From Bacillota bacterium (GTDB taxonomy: Bacteria > Bacillota_A > Clostridia > Christensenellales > Aristaeellaceae): a DNA stretch of 64,000 nt. The notes under the pieces are model-generated. The model did not search any database, had not been told where the DNA came from, and worked only from the letters and a program-made list of their open reading frames with translations. Positions within the stretch are counted from its first letter, which is position 1. Each line of letters starts with the position of its first letter. The position numbers and the translations under genes were made by a program. The stretch is from contig JAEZSP010000079.1 of assembly GCA_023421735.1 (NCBI GenBank), positions 62,001 to 126,000 on the forward strand. Reading direction: 5' to 3'. Below, piece by piece: positions 1-8,953 of this stretch.

Positions 1-117
1 ATAGAGCACCTCGCCTGCTGCGGTCGAAATTGCGCAACCCAGCGAAGTGGCGTGCGCCATCGCGTCCGCGCATTCGATTGCGAGCTTCATGTCAAAGTCG
101 TGCGTTTCCGGTTGCAT
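1..117 (-). CDS. PocR-type sensory-domain regulator, N-terminal fragment cut by the window edge
   Basis: The reverse strand opens with ATG at 117 behind a good ribosome binding site (AAGGAGG, 124-130) and stays open for 39 codons to the window edge. The visible residues include FDMKLAIECADAMA and TSLGCAISTAAGEVLY. They resemble the start of PocR-type ligand-binding domains, which usually precede an AraC helix-turn-helix. That resemblance is a family-level judgement on a short piece. The gene is divergent from the substrate-binding protein at 341 and may regulate it, which is inference. A TATAAT -10 box lies on this strand at 138-143. Everything beyond the N-terminus is outside the window. Confidence 0.45.
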   Translation of the reverse strand, partial: MQPETHDFDMKLAIECADAMAHATSLGCAISTAAGEVLY

Positions 118-340
118 TGCGCGCCTCCTTTACGCTTATTATACATGCTTTTTCGGAAATTTCCATGCCAAACGGCCAATTCATCGCATGAAACAACCAA
201 AGGCAAACGCCAATTACCAAATGAAAGGGACCGAATCACAGCATCTGATTACCAAACGCGCGCTGATCGCACAAGAATTTACGATAGTGAGGCGTTACAA
301 TGAATGTGAGGATTAAGAAATTGACAAGGAGGGGTAAACT

Positions 341-2368
341 GTGAAAAAACTTGCCCTGATGCTGGCCCTCGCAATGCTTCTGAGCATTTGGGGATTGTCT
401 GCGACGGCTGAGACATTTGGCACCTACGGCGAATCTCCGCTTCTTACCAAAATGGTGGAGGCGGGGGAACTCCCGCCCGTGGAAGAGCGGCTGCCGGAGC
501 ATCCGAAGCTGTCTGATGAAATCGCGCCGGAGTACCTCGATCCCGAGATCGGTAATTACGGCGGCACGCTCAAGCATGTGTCGGACGACGTGAACTGGGA
601 TGCGGACGTGTTCGTTGCCTGTAACGAGGCGCTGTTCACCTGCGAGTCCGTCAATTCCGGAACCATCACGCCCAACCTTCTGGAGGATGTTGTGATCGAA
701 GGGGACAACACCGAGTTCACCTTCACGCTGCGCAACGGCCTCAGATGGTCTGACGGGTCGCTCGTCACCATGGAGGATTTCCGCTTCACGTTTGAAGATG
801 TGATCTTTAACGAGACGCTCAACCCAGTCATCGCGTCGAAGATGCGCGCAGGCGGCTCCTCGTCCGGAAATCCGCTCGTGTTTGAGGTGATCGACGATCA
901 GCACTTTAAAATTACGTTCGACGCCCCCTACGGCGGTTTCCTGGTTGCGCTCTCCATCGGCGGCTGGGCGGGGTACACGGACTTTTTAAAGCCCGCCGAG
1001 TACTTGAAGCCCTACCACATCGACTATGCGGAAGAATGCCATGGCTCCCTCGAGGCTTTCTACGAGTTCATACAGCCCTATGCGACCATACTCGGCTATG
1101 ATGACGCGACACAGCCCGACGTGTGGACGTACGTGTTCAACCGGATCGACGTACAGAACTGGGAGATCACCGACGCCACGGACGTGTTGGCCACGGAGGT
1201 GTTCAAGGATGCGGGCCATGCGAAGAACATGCCCATGCTCTATGCATGGATTATGACCTCGGTGGACGACACGATCACGACATGGACGCGCAATCCCTAT
1301 TATCATAAGGTGGATGCGGCGGGCAATCAGCTGCCCTACATCGATTATCTGACATCGATCCTCGTGCAGGATAGCGAGATGGTGCAGATGGCCTATATCA
1401 CCGGCGATGCGGACTTCGGTCAGGGCGTCACCATGATCGACAACATCTCACTCTACCGTGAGAGCGCCGAGACCAGCGGAAACACCGCATATGTCACCAA
1501 TAACCACACCAACCCCACCAGCTTCTACGTCAACCTCAACTACGGCCTGAATACGGACGGCACGTTAAAAAGCGACGAGCTCTCCCGCGCGTGGCAGGAG
1601 GTCGTGACCCAGACCCAGTTCCGCCGGGCGCTCGCCATGGCGATTGATGCGGAAGAGATCATCGATTCGGTGTATAAGGGCTTTGCAAAGCCCAATCCGT
1701 GGTATCCCTGTTCCCACGACATCGAGGGCGCGAATGCCATCCTCGACGAGATGGGAATGAAGGACATCGACAACGATGGCTTCCGTGAGACGCCGAACGG
1801 CCTGAATTTCGACTTCTTCATCTTTACCGACAACTCCGCGACCGATCAGGTGCCGGTGTGCGAACTGTTGTGCGAGTTCTGGAACGAGATCGGGCTGAAC
1901 GCGGGCGTGCAGCCGCTCGATCCGACGCTGTTGAGCACCAAGCAGTCCGCGAACGAGGTGACGATGCGCTGTGTCTGGTATCATTCGACCCAGACCTGGC
2001 ATTTCCTCGATTTCGGGCAGTCGGGCTGGGGCCCGCTCTACATCGCCTGGATCAATGCCGGCGGCATGGCCGCAGCGGACCCCGCCTCCGTGACGCAGGG
2101 GATTGAGCCGCCGGAGGAAATCAAGGAGATTTACGTACTCATTCAGTCCATGATGGCGGTGACGCCCGACAAGGCGGTCAGCGAAGTGCTGCCGCAGGTC
2201 ATGGAGCGCATGAGCGCCGAGTGCGTTCTGATCGAGCCCATCATCGACGTTATGCAGTGCGTGGTCATCGATTCCGACATCGGAAATGTCCCCACGGGCG
2301 GCCTCGGCATCGGCTGGAGCTTTTCGCGCGAGCAGATGTTCTTCCGGTCGTTCAGCTACGACGACTAA
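341..2368 (+). CDS. ABC transporter substrate-binding protein (SBP_bac_5, peptide/glycan type)
   Basis: This is a 675-residue extracytoplasmic solute receptor of the oligopeptide/nickel/glycan family. GTG start at 341 is chosen because AAGGAGGGG at 326-334 sits 6 bases upstream. Residues 1-23 are a signal peptide (Lys-Lys, hydrophobic core, ATA-E cleavage site) with no lipobox cysteine. The mature N-terminus carries GELPPVEERLPEHP followed by YGGTLKH, the layout of long clostridial SBP_bac_5 proteins. Mid-protein FRRALAMAIDAEEI and WSDG are typical family motifs. No permease follows directly: the next genes point the other way and the nearest permeases start at 6810. It may share that transporter or serve another one. 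A TACAAT -10-like box lies at 296-301. The ligand is unknown. Confidence 0.85.
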   Translation: MKKLALMLALAMLLSIWGLSATAETFGTYGESPLLTKMVEAGELPPVEERLPEHPKLSDEIAPEYLDPEIGNYGGTLKHVSDDVNWDADVFVACNEALFTCESVNSGTITPNLLEDVVIEGDNTEFTFTLRNGLRWSDGSLVTMEDFRFTFEDVIFNETLNPVIASKMRAGGSSSGNPLVFEVIDDQHFKITFDAPYGGFLVALSIGGWAGYTDFLKPAEYLKPYHIDYAEECHGSLEAFYEFIQPYATILGYDDATQPDVWTYVFNRIDVQNWEITDATDVLATEVFKDAGHAKNMPMLYAWIMTSVDDTITTWTRNPYYHKVDAAGNQLPYIDYLTSILVQDSEMVQMAYITGDADFGQGVTMIDNISLYRESAETSGNTAYVTNNHTNPTSFYVNLNYGLNTDGTLKSDELSRAWQEVVTQTQFRRALAMAIDAEEIIDSVYKGFAKPNPWYPCSHDIEGANAILDEMGMKDIDNDGFRETPNGLNFDFFIFTDNSATDQVPVCELLCEFWNEIGLNAGVQPLDPTLLSTKQSANEVTMRCVWYHSTQTWHFLDFGQSGWGPLYIAWINAGGMAAADPASVTQGIEPPEEIKEIYVLIQSMMAVTPDKAVSEVLPQVMERMSAECVLIEPIIDVMQCVVIDSDIGNVPTGGLGIGWSFSREQMFFRSFSYDD

Positions 2369-2388
2369 TCCCCCGTAGGGAACCGGAC

Positions 2389-2430
2389 GGGGCGACTCGA
2401 AGTGGATGCTTCGAATCGCCCCGTCTTTTT
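2389..2430 (+). terminator. Rho-independent terminator after the substrate-binding protein gene
   Basis: A 14-bp stem (2389-2402 with 2409-2422, one mismatch) with a 6-nt loop is followed by GTCTTTTT. It lies 20 bases after the stop codon of the preceding gene. Confidence 0.8.
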
Positions 2431-2488
2431 GTCTGCGCGTTCTCATTTGACCGTCGCTGCGAGCGGTAGAGCACCCGACTGTTTTGTT

Positions 2489-3502
2489 TTACATCGTCAG
2501 CTGATCCCAGGTCTCAAACACCTTGCGGACGTTCTCGGGCCGTCCGCCGGGGCCGAATTCGCATTGTGCAATGCAGCCGCCGTTTTCCCAAAGCGTGTCT
2601 TTGACAAGCGTTACCGCAGCCGCAATTTCATCTGGCGTGCCGCTTGGCAAGAGGTGTTGGCGGTCAACCTCACCCCAGAATGTGATTTTGCCCTTGAACG
2701 GCGCGAGTTGATCGATGCCGATGCAGAAAATCTGCGAATTGAATGCGTCGAGGCCCAGTTCGATCAGGTCGGGATAGATGGCGAGCGTATGTCCATCCGA
2801 ATGCATGAACATTTTCTTGCCCGCACGGTGCGCGATGTCGATGTAATCCTTGTACATGGGCTTGAAAATGGCGCGCCATACGCGCGGCGGGATCAAGAGC
2901 CCGGTCTGTGAGCCCCAGTCGTCCATCATGTTGAGCGCATCCACGTCGGTCTTTGCCCATATTTCCAACAGTTCACAGTAAAACGCGTGCATTTTCCCGA
3001 TAAATTTCAGCATGTCGGACGGGGGATCCATGAGATCCATATAGAGGTTCGCCGTGCCGCGCAGGAATTGGAGCTGCTCAAACGGGCGCGGGCAGCAGCC
3101 GCCGCAGCGGAACTGATCGGCATGTGCCCGGGCAAACTCGTTCGCTTTTTCCACATCCACCGAGAGTTGTTCGCGGGGGATATGCACGAGCGCCGCGTCC
3201 GACCAGTCTTCCTCCTTGATCTGCGGGTTTTTCACCTCGCCGATCACGCCCTCCTGAATGTTGATAAATTCGCAGCCCCAATCGTCGATGTGGATGCCGG
3301 GTGCATAGGCGTCGCCCGTCCCGATGGGCTTTTCGCGTAAAAAACCCGGAACCCCCGTCATATCGGGCGGAAAGGAGCGCCTGATTTCGGCGAGTTCGTT
3401 CGGGTACCTTTTGGATGCCCATGGCAGCACCCATAGCTCCCGCGGTGCACGACCGTGATTTGACATTTCCAGGGTATCGAGGATGAGCTTTCGAGAATTC
3501 AT
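2489..3502 (-). CDS. Uroporphyrinogen decarboxylase-fold protein (methyltransferase-like) 1
   Basis: A 337-residue protein of the UroD/MtaA/CmuA fold. ATG at 3502 follows AGGAGG. The fold signature is seen in KKMFMHSDGH near residue 235 and in a C-terminal GGCIAQCEFGPGG. True HemE makes coproporphyrinogen, whereas MtaA-type relatives move methyl groups between corrinoid proteins and thiols through a His-x-Cys...Cys zinc site. Here the His is kept but the next residue pair is Ser-Asp (HSDG), although C-terminal cysteines are present. It has no tetrapyrrole genes around it, so HemE is unlikely. It starts 20 bases after the AraC-type gene on the same strand, so the two are probably co-transcribed. 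Two more UroD-fold genes diverge from this pair. The substrate is unknown. Confidence 0.75.
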   Translation of the reverse strand: MNSRKLILDTLEMSNHGRAPRELWVLPWASKRYPNELAEIRRSFPPDMTGVPGFLREKPIGTGDAYAPGIHIDDWGCEFINIQEGVIGEVKNPQIKEEDWSDAALVHIPREQLSVDVEKANEFARAHADQFRCGGCCPRPFEQLQFLRGTANLYMDLMDPPSDMLKFIGKMHAFYCELLEIWAKTDVDALNMMDDWGSQTGLLIPPRVWRAIFKPMYKDYIDIAHRAGKKMFMHSDGHTLAIYPDLIELGLDAFNSQIFCIGIDQLAPFKGKITFWGEVDRQHLLPSGTPDEIAAAVTLVKDTLWENGGCIAQCEFGPGGRPENVRKVFETWDQLTM

Positions 3503-3522
3503 GTGAATTCCTCCTGTCGTCG

Positions 3523-4461
3523 TTACAATAGTACCGCCGGATCGCCCTTAAAATATCGCTGCTTGTACCGATACCGATATTCCTTGGGGGATTGACCGAG
3601 AGTGTTTTTAAACGTGTTTGAAAAATAACTGAGGCTGGAGTAACCGATTTCGCGCGAGATTTCGTTGACGCTCATGTCGGTCGTCATCAGCAGATGGGAC
3701 GCCCGGTCAATTTTTACGCGCGTGATGTAGGTGTTGACGGATGACTTCATGTACTGGGAAAAAAGCCGCGCGAGGTGCGAATAGCTGATGGGAATATTTG
3801 CCGCGACGTCGGATGCTGAAATTGGCTCGTTGCAGTGCTGCTCGATGTAGGCAACGGACGAAAGGAGTATATTCTGCGTCGTGTCCGGCATGGCGGGCAG
3901 CGGTTTCACCGTTTCCTGCAGCGCCGTATATTGGCTGCTGATCGCCACGAGCAGGCAGGAGAGCTTTAAGAGCAACTCCGCGCGGGTACATTTCTCTTCC
4001 GCACATGCGATGATATGATCGAGCATATCTGCGATAGAATCGTTATAATCATTGAGCGCGAGGGGCGGCGCCTTGTCCAACACAAACTTAACCAGATCCA
4101 ATTCCGGATTTGTCTGATTGGTCGGAATGCGCTCGAGTTTCCAGCGCAGCGCAAAGGAACTGCAGGTGTTGTCCGGCGGTTCAAAGTATGCATGGCTGTG
4201 AACGGACATCGGGGTCATGATGTAATATTGACCGGGGATATAGGTGCGTTCGACGTCGTTGACCCGCGTTTTGACCCGCCCGTCGAGTATATAGTGAAAC
4301 TCAAAGAAGTCGTGAATGTGCGGCGTGACGGGAAAACCCTGCTGAAAGTCATACCGAAGCCCGTGAAAGGAAATGCGCAGCTGATCCACCGTGATGCTTT
4401 TATAACTGACGTCGAGCAGCTGGTCAAAGCCTTCGCGCGTCAGGTGCCCTCTTTGCCCCAT
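3523..4461 (-). CDS. AraC family transcriptional regulator (cupin sensor plus HTH)
   Basis: The N-terminal half is a cupin-type AraC sensor (HIHDFFEFHYILDGR, then YIPGQYYIMTP). The C-terminal ~100 residues are a double AraC helix-turn-helix ending in the family signature (EISREIGYSSLSYFSNTFK, then SPKEYR). I place the start at ATG 4461 because AAAAGGAG (4473-4480) is the only ribosome binding site in the region. The frame stays open upstream to an ATG at 4509 and a TTG at 4536, both without one. The UroD-fold gene follows 20 bases after its stop, and two further UroD-fold genes diverge from it at 4691. It therefore probably controls this cluster in response to a small ligand, which is inference. 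Confidence 0.85.
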   Translation of the reverse strand: MGQRGHLTREGFDQLLDVSYKSITVDQLRISFHGLRYDFQQGFPVTPHIHDFFEFHYILDGRVKTRVNDVERTYIPGQYYIMTPMSVHSHAYFEPPDNTCSSFALRWKLERIPTNQTNPELDLVKFVLDKAPPLALNDYNDSIADMLDHIIACAEEKCTRAELLLKLSCLLVAISSQYTALQETVKPLPAMPDTTQNILLSSVAYIEQHCNEPISASDVAANIPISYSHLARLFSQYMKSSVNTYITRVKIDRASHLLMTTDMSVNEISREIGYSSLSYFSNTFKNTLGQSPKEYRYRYKQRYFKGDPAVLL

Positions 4462-4690
4462 ACCGCTCACCGCTCCTTTTGCCGCATTTCGATTTTGCTT
4501 CTCATACATGTTAATCAATTCCGCATCGGAAATCAAGAGACATGATAGAAAATTGCAAATACTCGATCGTAAACCGCAATTTCAGGCTTAGAACAGCATG
4601 TTATACTGGAAAAGGAAAATGAAACAAAGCAATAAAAACCAATTAAGAAGATATGAATAAAATGGAAATAAAGGGCGGGGAGGTTCTGGC

Positions 4691-5791
4691 ATGACGGAAA
4701 GGCAGCGCGTGCTGACGCTTTTGCAGAAAAAAGCGCCGGACAGGGTGCCATGGCTGGGTGATTTGGCGTACTGGATCCCCTATGCGCTGAAAAACGGGGT
4801 GATCGATTCCGCCTATGCGGGCGACGGTATCTATCGCCTGCATCGCGATTTGGGAGTGGGCTTTTATTTGCAGGGGTATTTTCCTTTCGCGGGCGAAAGC
4901 GAAAATGTGGATGTGACGCGCACTGTCAATGGCGTGACGATCACGACCGAGTGGAAGACGCCCGTGGGCTGCCTGCGGCAGGTGGAAACGGAAATGCCTG
5001 CTTCCTATACGGTCGCAACGCGCGAGCACATGATCAAAGACATCAATGATTTAAAGACATATGTATATATCCAGGAGCATACGACGTATGGGTCGGATTA
5101 TGCGCTGGCGGCGCGCAGAGGCGAATTGATCGGCGATAACGGCGCTGTTCTGTGCTATCTGCCCAAGAGTCCGTATATGGAGCTGGTGGCGCTGCGGGCG
5201 GGCATCATGGCGGTGGTCGATATGGTCATGGAGGAACCGGACATATTCGGGGAGTGCCTCGATCGGCTCGAAATCTGCGCGGATACAGCGGCGCGGCTCG
5301 CGGTCGATTCCCCCGCCGAATTTCTCATGATTCCCGAAAACATCAGCTCCGAAGTGGTCGGGAAAAGACCCTACCATGCATACATGGAGCGTTACCAGAA
5401 AAAGTGGTTCCGTGAAATAAAAAAGGCTGGAAAGACGTCGTTTGTCCATATGGACGGCACCATGCGCGGGCTTCTGCGCGAGGTGTCGGAGGCGGGTGCA
5501 GACGTCATGGAGGCGCTCACCCCCGCGCCGACGGGCGACATCGAGATCGAGGATCTTGCGAACTGGACGGCTGAAAACACGGTCATCTGGGGCGGCATCC
5601 CCGGCGCGTACTTTACCGACAGTGTGTCGGATGCCAAGTTTGACGAGTACGTGAAGCGCGTGCTTGATACATGGACGCGCGCGCCCCGGTATGTGCTGGG
5701 CGTCGCGGATCAGGTGCCGCCTTACAGCCGCCCGGAGCGCATCATGCGCGTGCGCACACTGGTCGATCGCTACGGAGGATATTCGATATGA
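4691..5791 (+). CDS. Uroporphyrinogen decarboxylase-fold protein 2
   Basis: A 366-residue UroD-fold protein with ATG after GGGGAGG. The conserved N-terminal pattern is present (MTERQRVLTLL, then APDRVP). The beta-strand motif equivalent to the MtaA zinc site is TSFVHMDGT near residue 255, so the Cys of His-x-Cys-Gly is Asp. The C-terminal loop (GVADQVPP) has no cysteine. A classical zinc-thiol methyltransferase site is therefore not evident. The stop overlaps the ATG of the next UroD-fold gene by 4 bases (ATGA at 5788-5791), indicating translational coupling and perhaps a heteromer. The gene is divergent from the AraC regulator. The 150-base gap between them is AT-rich with a TATACT box at 4602-4607. 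Confidence 0.75.
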   Translation: MTERQRVLTLLQKKAPDRVPWLGDLAYWIPYALKNGVIDSAYAGDGIYRLHRDLGVGFYLQGYFPFAGESENVDVTRTVNGVTITTEWKTPVGCLRQVETEMPASYTVATREHMIKDINDLKTYVYIQEHTTYGSDYALAARRGELIGDNGAVLCYLPKSPYMELVALRAGIMAVVDMVMEEPDIFGECLDRLEICADTAARLAVDSPAEFLMIPENISSEVVGKRPYHAYMERYQKKWFREIKKAGKTSFVHMDGTMRGLLREVSEAGADVMEALTPAPTGDIEIEDLANWTAENTVIWGGIPGAYFTDSVSDAKFDEYVKRVLDTWTRAPRYVLGVADQVPPYSRPERIMRVRTLVDRYGGYSI

Positions 5792-6720
5792 CGGAGAAAG
5801 AGCGTCTGCAATGCGTCATGAGCGGCGTGATTCCCGACAAGGTGCCGCACTTCGAGCTCGTGTTCCAAATTCCGGAGGAAGCGTTCGGCCTTTCGTGGCC
5901 AACCTATTCGGAAGTCGCAAAGGCGTCTCCGAAGGAGCGTGAATTCCTCTACGAGCGCTGGTTTGAGATCAACGAGCGGATTCTCGACAGCTATCACTGG
6001 GCAGCCATCGCCGCGCCGACCAACGGTTACGGCTTCCGGCCCGGCATGCTTTCGGAGGCGAAAAAGCGGCTGGGTGATCGCGCGCTCATCTACGATTGGA
6101 ACGGCGACGGCGTCTTCTGGCTGATGGGCGGCACGGATATGATGGAATTCGCCGTCCGGATGTACGAGGAGCCGGCGGATCTGCACCGCGAGGCGCGGGA
6201 AAAGTGCGAGGCATCCAAACGGCTCGCGAAAGAACAGGTCGATCAGGGTGCGGATTTCATCTGCATCAACAGCGATTTTGCGTTTAACACCGGTCCCTTC
6301 ATCAGCCCCGACAAATTTTCGGAATTCGTGACGCCGTATCTTTCCGAGATCGTCGATACCATTCATTCCCTCGGCGTGAAGGCCATGCTCCATTCGGACG
6401 GCAACCTCAATAAAATCCTCGATCAGATTGTCTCGGCGGGCATTGACGGGCTCCAGTCCATCGATCCGCAGGGGCATATGGACATTGCGCAGGTCAAATC
6501 GCGCTATGGGGACAGGCTCTTTTTGATGGGGAACATTCACACCGCAAAGATGCAGAGTACAAACGAGGAGGAGATCCGCGGCTTCGTGCGCTACTCCATG
6601 GCGCATGGAAAACCCGGCGGACGTTACATTCTCTCGACCTCGAACTGCGTTTTTGCGGGGATGCCGCTTGCGAGCTATCACGTCATGCTGGACGAATATG
6701 AAAAGCTGGCGTGGTATTGA
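5788..6720 (+). CDS. Uroporphyrinogen decarboxylase-fold protein 3
   Basis: A 310-residue UroD-fold protein. The start is the ATG at 5788 with GGAGG 8 bases upstream, overlapping the previous stop. A longer open frame back to 5671 is not needed. The family N-terminus (TEKERLQCVMSGVIPDKVPH) and the core motif AMLHSDGNLNKIL are visible, and the C-terminus has STSNCVF. As in protein 1, the His is followed by Ser-Asp instead of Ser-Cys or Gly-Cys, while a C-terminal Cys is kept. It lies 90 bases upstream of an oligopeptide-type permease operon on the same strand, so the substrate handled by these enzymes may be imported by that transporter (inference from position). Confidence 0.75.
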   Translation: MTEKERLQCVMSGVIPDKVPHFELVFQIPEEAFGLSWPTYSEVAKASPKEREFLYERWFEINERILDSYHWAAIAAPTNGYGFRPGMLSEAKKRLGDRALIYDWNGDGVFWLMGGTDMMEFAVRMYEEPADLHREAREKCEASKRLAKEQVDQGADFICINSDFAFNTGPFISPDKFSEFVTPYLSEIVDTIHSLGVKAMLHSDGNLNKILDQIVSAGIDGLQSIDPQGHMDIAQVKSRYGDRLFLMGNIHTAKMQSTNEEEIRGFVRYSMAHGKPGGRYILSTSNCVFAGMPLASYHVMLDEYEKLAWY

Positions 6721-6809
6721 TTCGGCGCACAGTCTGTTGTTGCGCGGGGTTGCAAACGGACTTTTGACCGCCCAACCAAATTTAAAATGTGATGGAAGGA
6801 TGATGTCAT

Positions 6810-7796
6810 TTGCGAAAATACCTGATTAAGCGGTTCACGATTATGTTCGTCTCGCTGTTCGTGATGTCGTTTGTGTCGTTTATCATCATCGAATTACCGC
6901 CGGGCGACTACCTTACGATGACGATCAGCCAACTGCGGTTGCACGGCGAAAAGGTGGACGAGGCGCGCATCGCCGCGCTGGAGGTGCAGTACGGCTACGG
7001 GCAGCCGTTCATCATGCGGTATCTCAAGTGGATCGGCGGCATCGTTACGCGCGGCGATTTCGGGCGCTCGTGGCAATGGGACGCCTCGGTCGTCTCGCTG
7101 ATCCTGGCGCGATTGCCGTTCACGGTCGTGCTCTCGCTGAGTACCATGCTCTTTACATACGTCATATCAATCCCCATCGGCATTTATTCCGCCACGCATC
7201 AATACTCCATCGGCGATTATGTGGCGACGTTCATCGGCTTTACCGGGGTCGCGATCCCGTCGTTCCTCCTTGCGCTGTTTGTCATGTACCAGCTCTTTAT
7301 CCACTTCGGGTTCACGGCCGGCGGGCTTTTCTCGATTGCCTACCGCGACGCGCCCTGGAGCGTGGCGAAATTTGTCAATCTCCTTCAGCACCTGCTCGTT
7401 CCGATGATCGTGACGGGCATGGCGGGCACGGCGGGCAATATCCGCACCATTCGCGCCACGATGCTGGACGAGTTGAGCAAGGACTATGTGCAGACGGCGC
7501 GCGTGCGCGGCCTGAGTGAGATGCGTCTTCTCATGAAATACCCGGTGCGCGTGGCGCTCAACCCCCTGTGGTCGTCCATTGCGACGCTGTTGCCGGCGAT
7601 CATATCCGGCTCGACCATCGTCGATGTCGTTTTGAACATGCCGACCATCGGGCCGCTTCTGCTCGCGAGTCTCAAGTCGCAGGACATGTACCTTGCGGGG
7701 AGCCTCGTTCTCATTCTCACATTCCTGACCCTCGTGGGAACGTTCCTCTCGGACATCGTGCTCGCGGTTTCCGATCCGCGCATTCGCTATGAATAG
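6810..7796 (+). CDS. ABC transporter permease, DppB/OppB type
   Basis: A 328-residue inner-membrane permease with six predicted membrane segments. The BPD_transp_1 core and the EAA-type loop are visible around TMLDELSKDYVQTARVRGLSE, and the end (DIVLAVSDPRIRYE) is typical of DppB/OppB. The start is TTG 6810, with GGAAGG about 10 bases upstream. It reads MRKYLIKRF after initiation, exactly the N-terminus expected for the family. It opens an operon of permease B, permease C, ATPase D, ATPase F and binding protein. The second permease gene begins 12 bases after its stop. It imports peptides or peptide-like solutes with its partners. Confidence 0.9.
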   Translation: MRKYLIKRFTIMFVSLFVMSFVSFIIIELPPGDYLTMTISQLRLHGEKVDEARIAALEVQYGYGQPFIMRYLKWIGGIVTRGDFGRSWQWDASVVSLILARLPFTVVLSLSTMLFTYVISIPIGIYSATHQYSIGDYVATFIGFTGVAIPSFLLALFVMYQLFIHFGFTAGGLFSIAYRDAPWSVAKFVNLLQHLLVPMIVTGMAGTAGNIRTIRATMLDELSKDYVQTARVRGLSEMRLLMKYPVRVALNPLWSSIATLLPAIISGSTIVDVVLNMPTIGPLLLASLKSQDMYLAGSLVLILTFLTLVGTFLSDIVLAVSDPRIRYE

Positions 7797-7808
7797 GAGG
7801 TGGTGTTG

Positions 7809-8450
7809 ATGTCTTTATTCCGGACAAACCGGGGTGAACCTGCGGGCGTCGACGAGGCACAGCGGGAGAAGAGCGTCTATACCGCCTCGCAGGCCAAGCT
7901 CGTCGCCATGCGGTTTTTCAGGCACAGGCTGGCGCTCATCGGGCTGATCGTGCTGGCGCTTTTCTACCTTTCGGCGCTGTTCGCGCCCTTCCTTACGATC
8001 AATGATCCCGCAAAGTGCTACGACGCATATACGTACTGCTATCCCCAGACCTTTCGGTTCTGGGATGACAACGGGTTCTCCTTCCGACCCTTTTACTATC
8101 AGATTGAAAAAGAGCGCGATCCGATCACGCTCGCGATGAAGTACAAGCTCAACCGCGATGAGCGCATGTATATTTCCTTCTTTGGAAAGGGCTACGAATA
8201 CAAGCTCTTCGGGCTGATTCCAACGGACATCCACCTGATGACGGCGTCGGATGACGCGCCGCTCTTTCTCTTTGGCACCGATCAGATGGGGCGTGACCTC
8301 TTTTCGCGCAACATGTACGCGAGCCGCATTTCGCTCACCATCGGCCTCGTGGGCGTTGCGATCACGTTCGTGTTCGGCTGTGCGTTCGGCGGCGTGGCGG
8401 GCTATTACGGCGGCTGGGTAGACAACGCCATCTGCCGCATGAGTTTTTGA
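7809..8450 (+). pseudogene. ABC permease, DppC/OppC type, N-terminal part before a frameshift
   Basis: ATG 7809 follows AGGAGG by 8 bases. The 213-residue product has the first membrane segment (LALIGLIVLALFYLSALFAPF), a long extracytoplasmic insert, the GTDQMGRDLFSR motif and the start of the permease core (YYGGWVDNAICRMSF), then stops at 8450. In intact homologues this point continues directly into an (E)FLMAIPT segment, which is exactly what the next frame encodes from 8447. The break lies in GAGTTTTTGATG. A one-base loss, the loss of one GAGT copy, or a minus-one slip on the T run would all explain it. As drawn, no complete second permease can be made for this operon without recoding. Confidence 0.75.
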
Positions 8451-8950
8451 TGGCGATCCCGACGATGCCCCTGTGGATGGCCCTCTCTGCCGCGCTGCCG
8501 CGCGAGTGGACGCAGATGCAGCTCTATTTTGCGATCACGGTCATCCTCGCGCTGTCCAACTGGACGGGACTCGCGCGCATCGTGCGCGGCAAGCTCATTT
8601 CCATCCGCGGCGAGGACTACATCACGGCTGCCGTGCTCTCGGGTGTTTCCGATAAAAAGATCATCCTCAAGCACATGCTCCCGAGTTTTTCGAGTTACCT
8701 CATCGTCAATGTGACCATGAGCATCCCCATGATGATCCTGGGCGAGACCGGTTTGTCGTTTCTCGGGCTCGGACTTCAGTCGCCCACCATCAGCTGGGGC
8801 GTGCTCCTCAACGAGGCGCAGAGCGTGAAGGTGATTTCGCTCAATCCGTGGGTCATGCTGCCCGGCCTGTTCGTCGTGCTGGCGGTGCTCGCGTTCAACT
8901 TCGTCGGCGACGGTCTCCGGGATGCCGCCGATCCGTATAAGGGGGACTGA
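8450..8950 (+). pseudogene. ABC permease, DppC/OppC type, C-terminal part after a frameshift
   Basis: This frame carries the rest of the permease: AIPTMPLWMALSAALP, the EAA loop (TGLARIVRGKLISIRGEDYI) and the family end (GDGLRDAADPYKGD). The first usable ATG is at 8450, overlapping the TGA of the upstream piece, and no ribosome binding site precedes it. The fragment would lack the first membrane segments. It is read as one broken gene with 7809-8450. It may be a genuine mutation, a sequencing or assembly indel in a T5 run, or a recoding site. The downstream ATPase gene starts 4 bases after its stop. Confidence 0.75.
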
Positions 8951-8953
8951 CAC

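Noticed and set aside
4691..6720. Calling the UroD-fold genes hemE
   Set aside because: No tetrapyrrole genes nearby, four divergent copies, and motifs closer to methyltransferase-type relatives.
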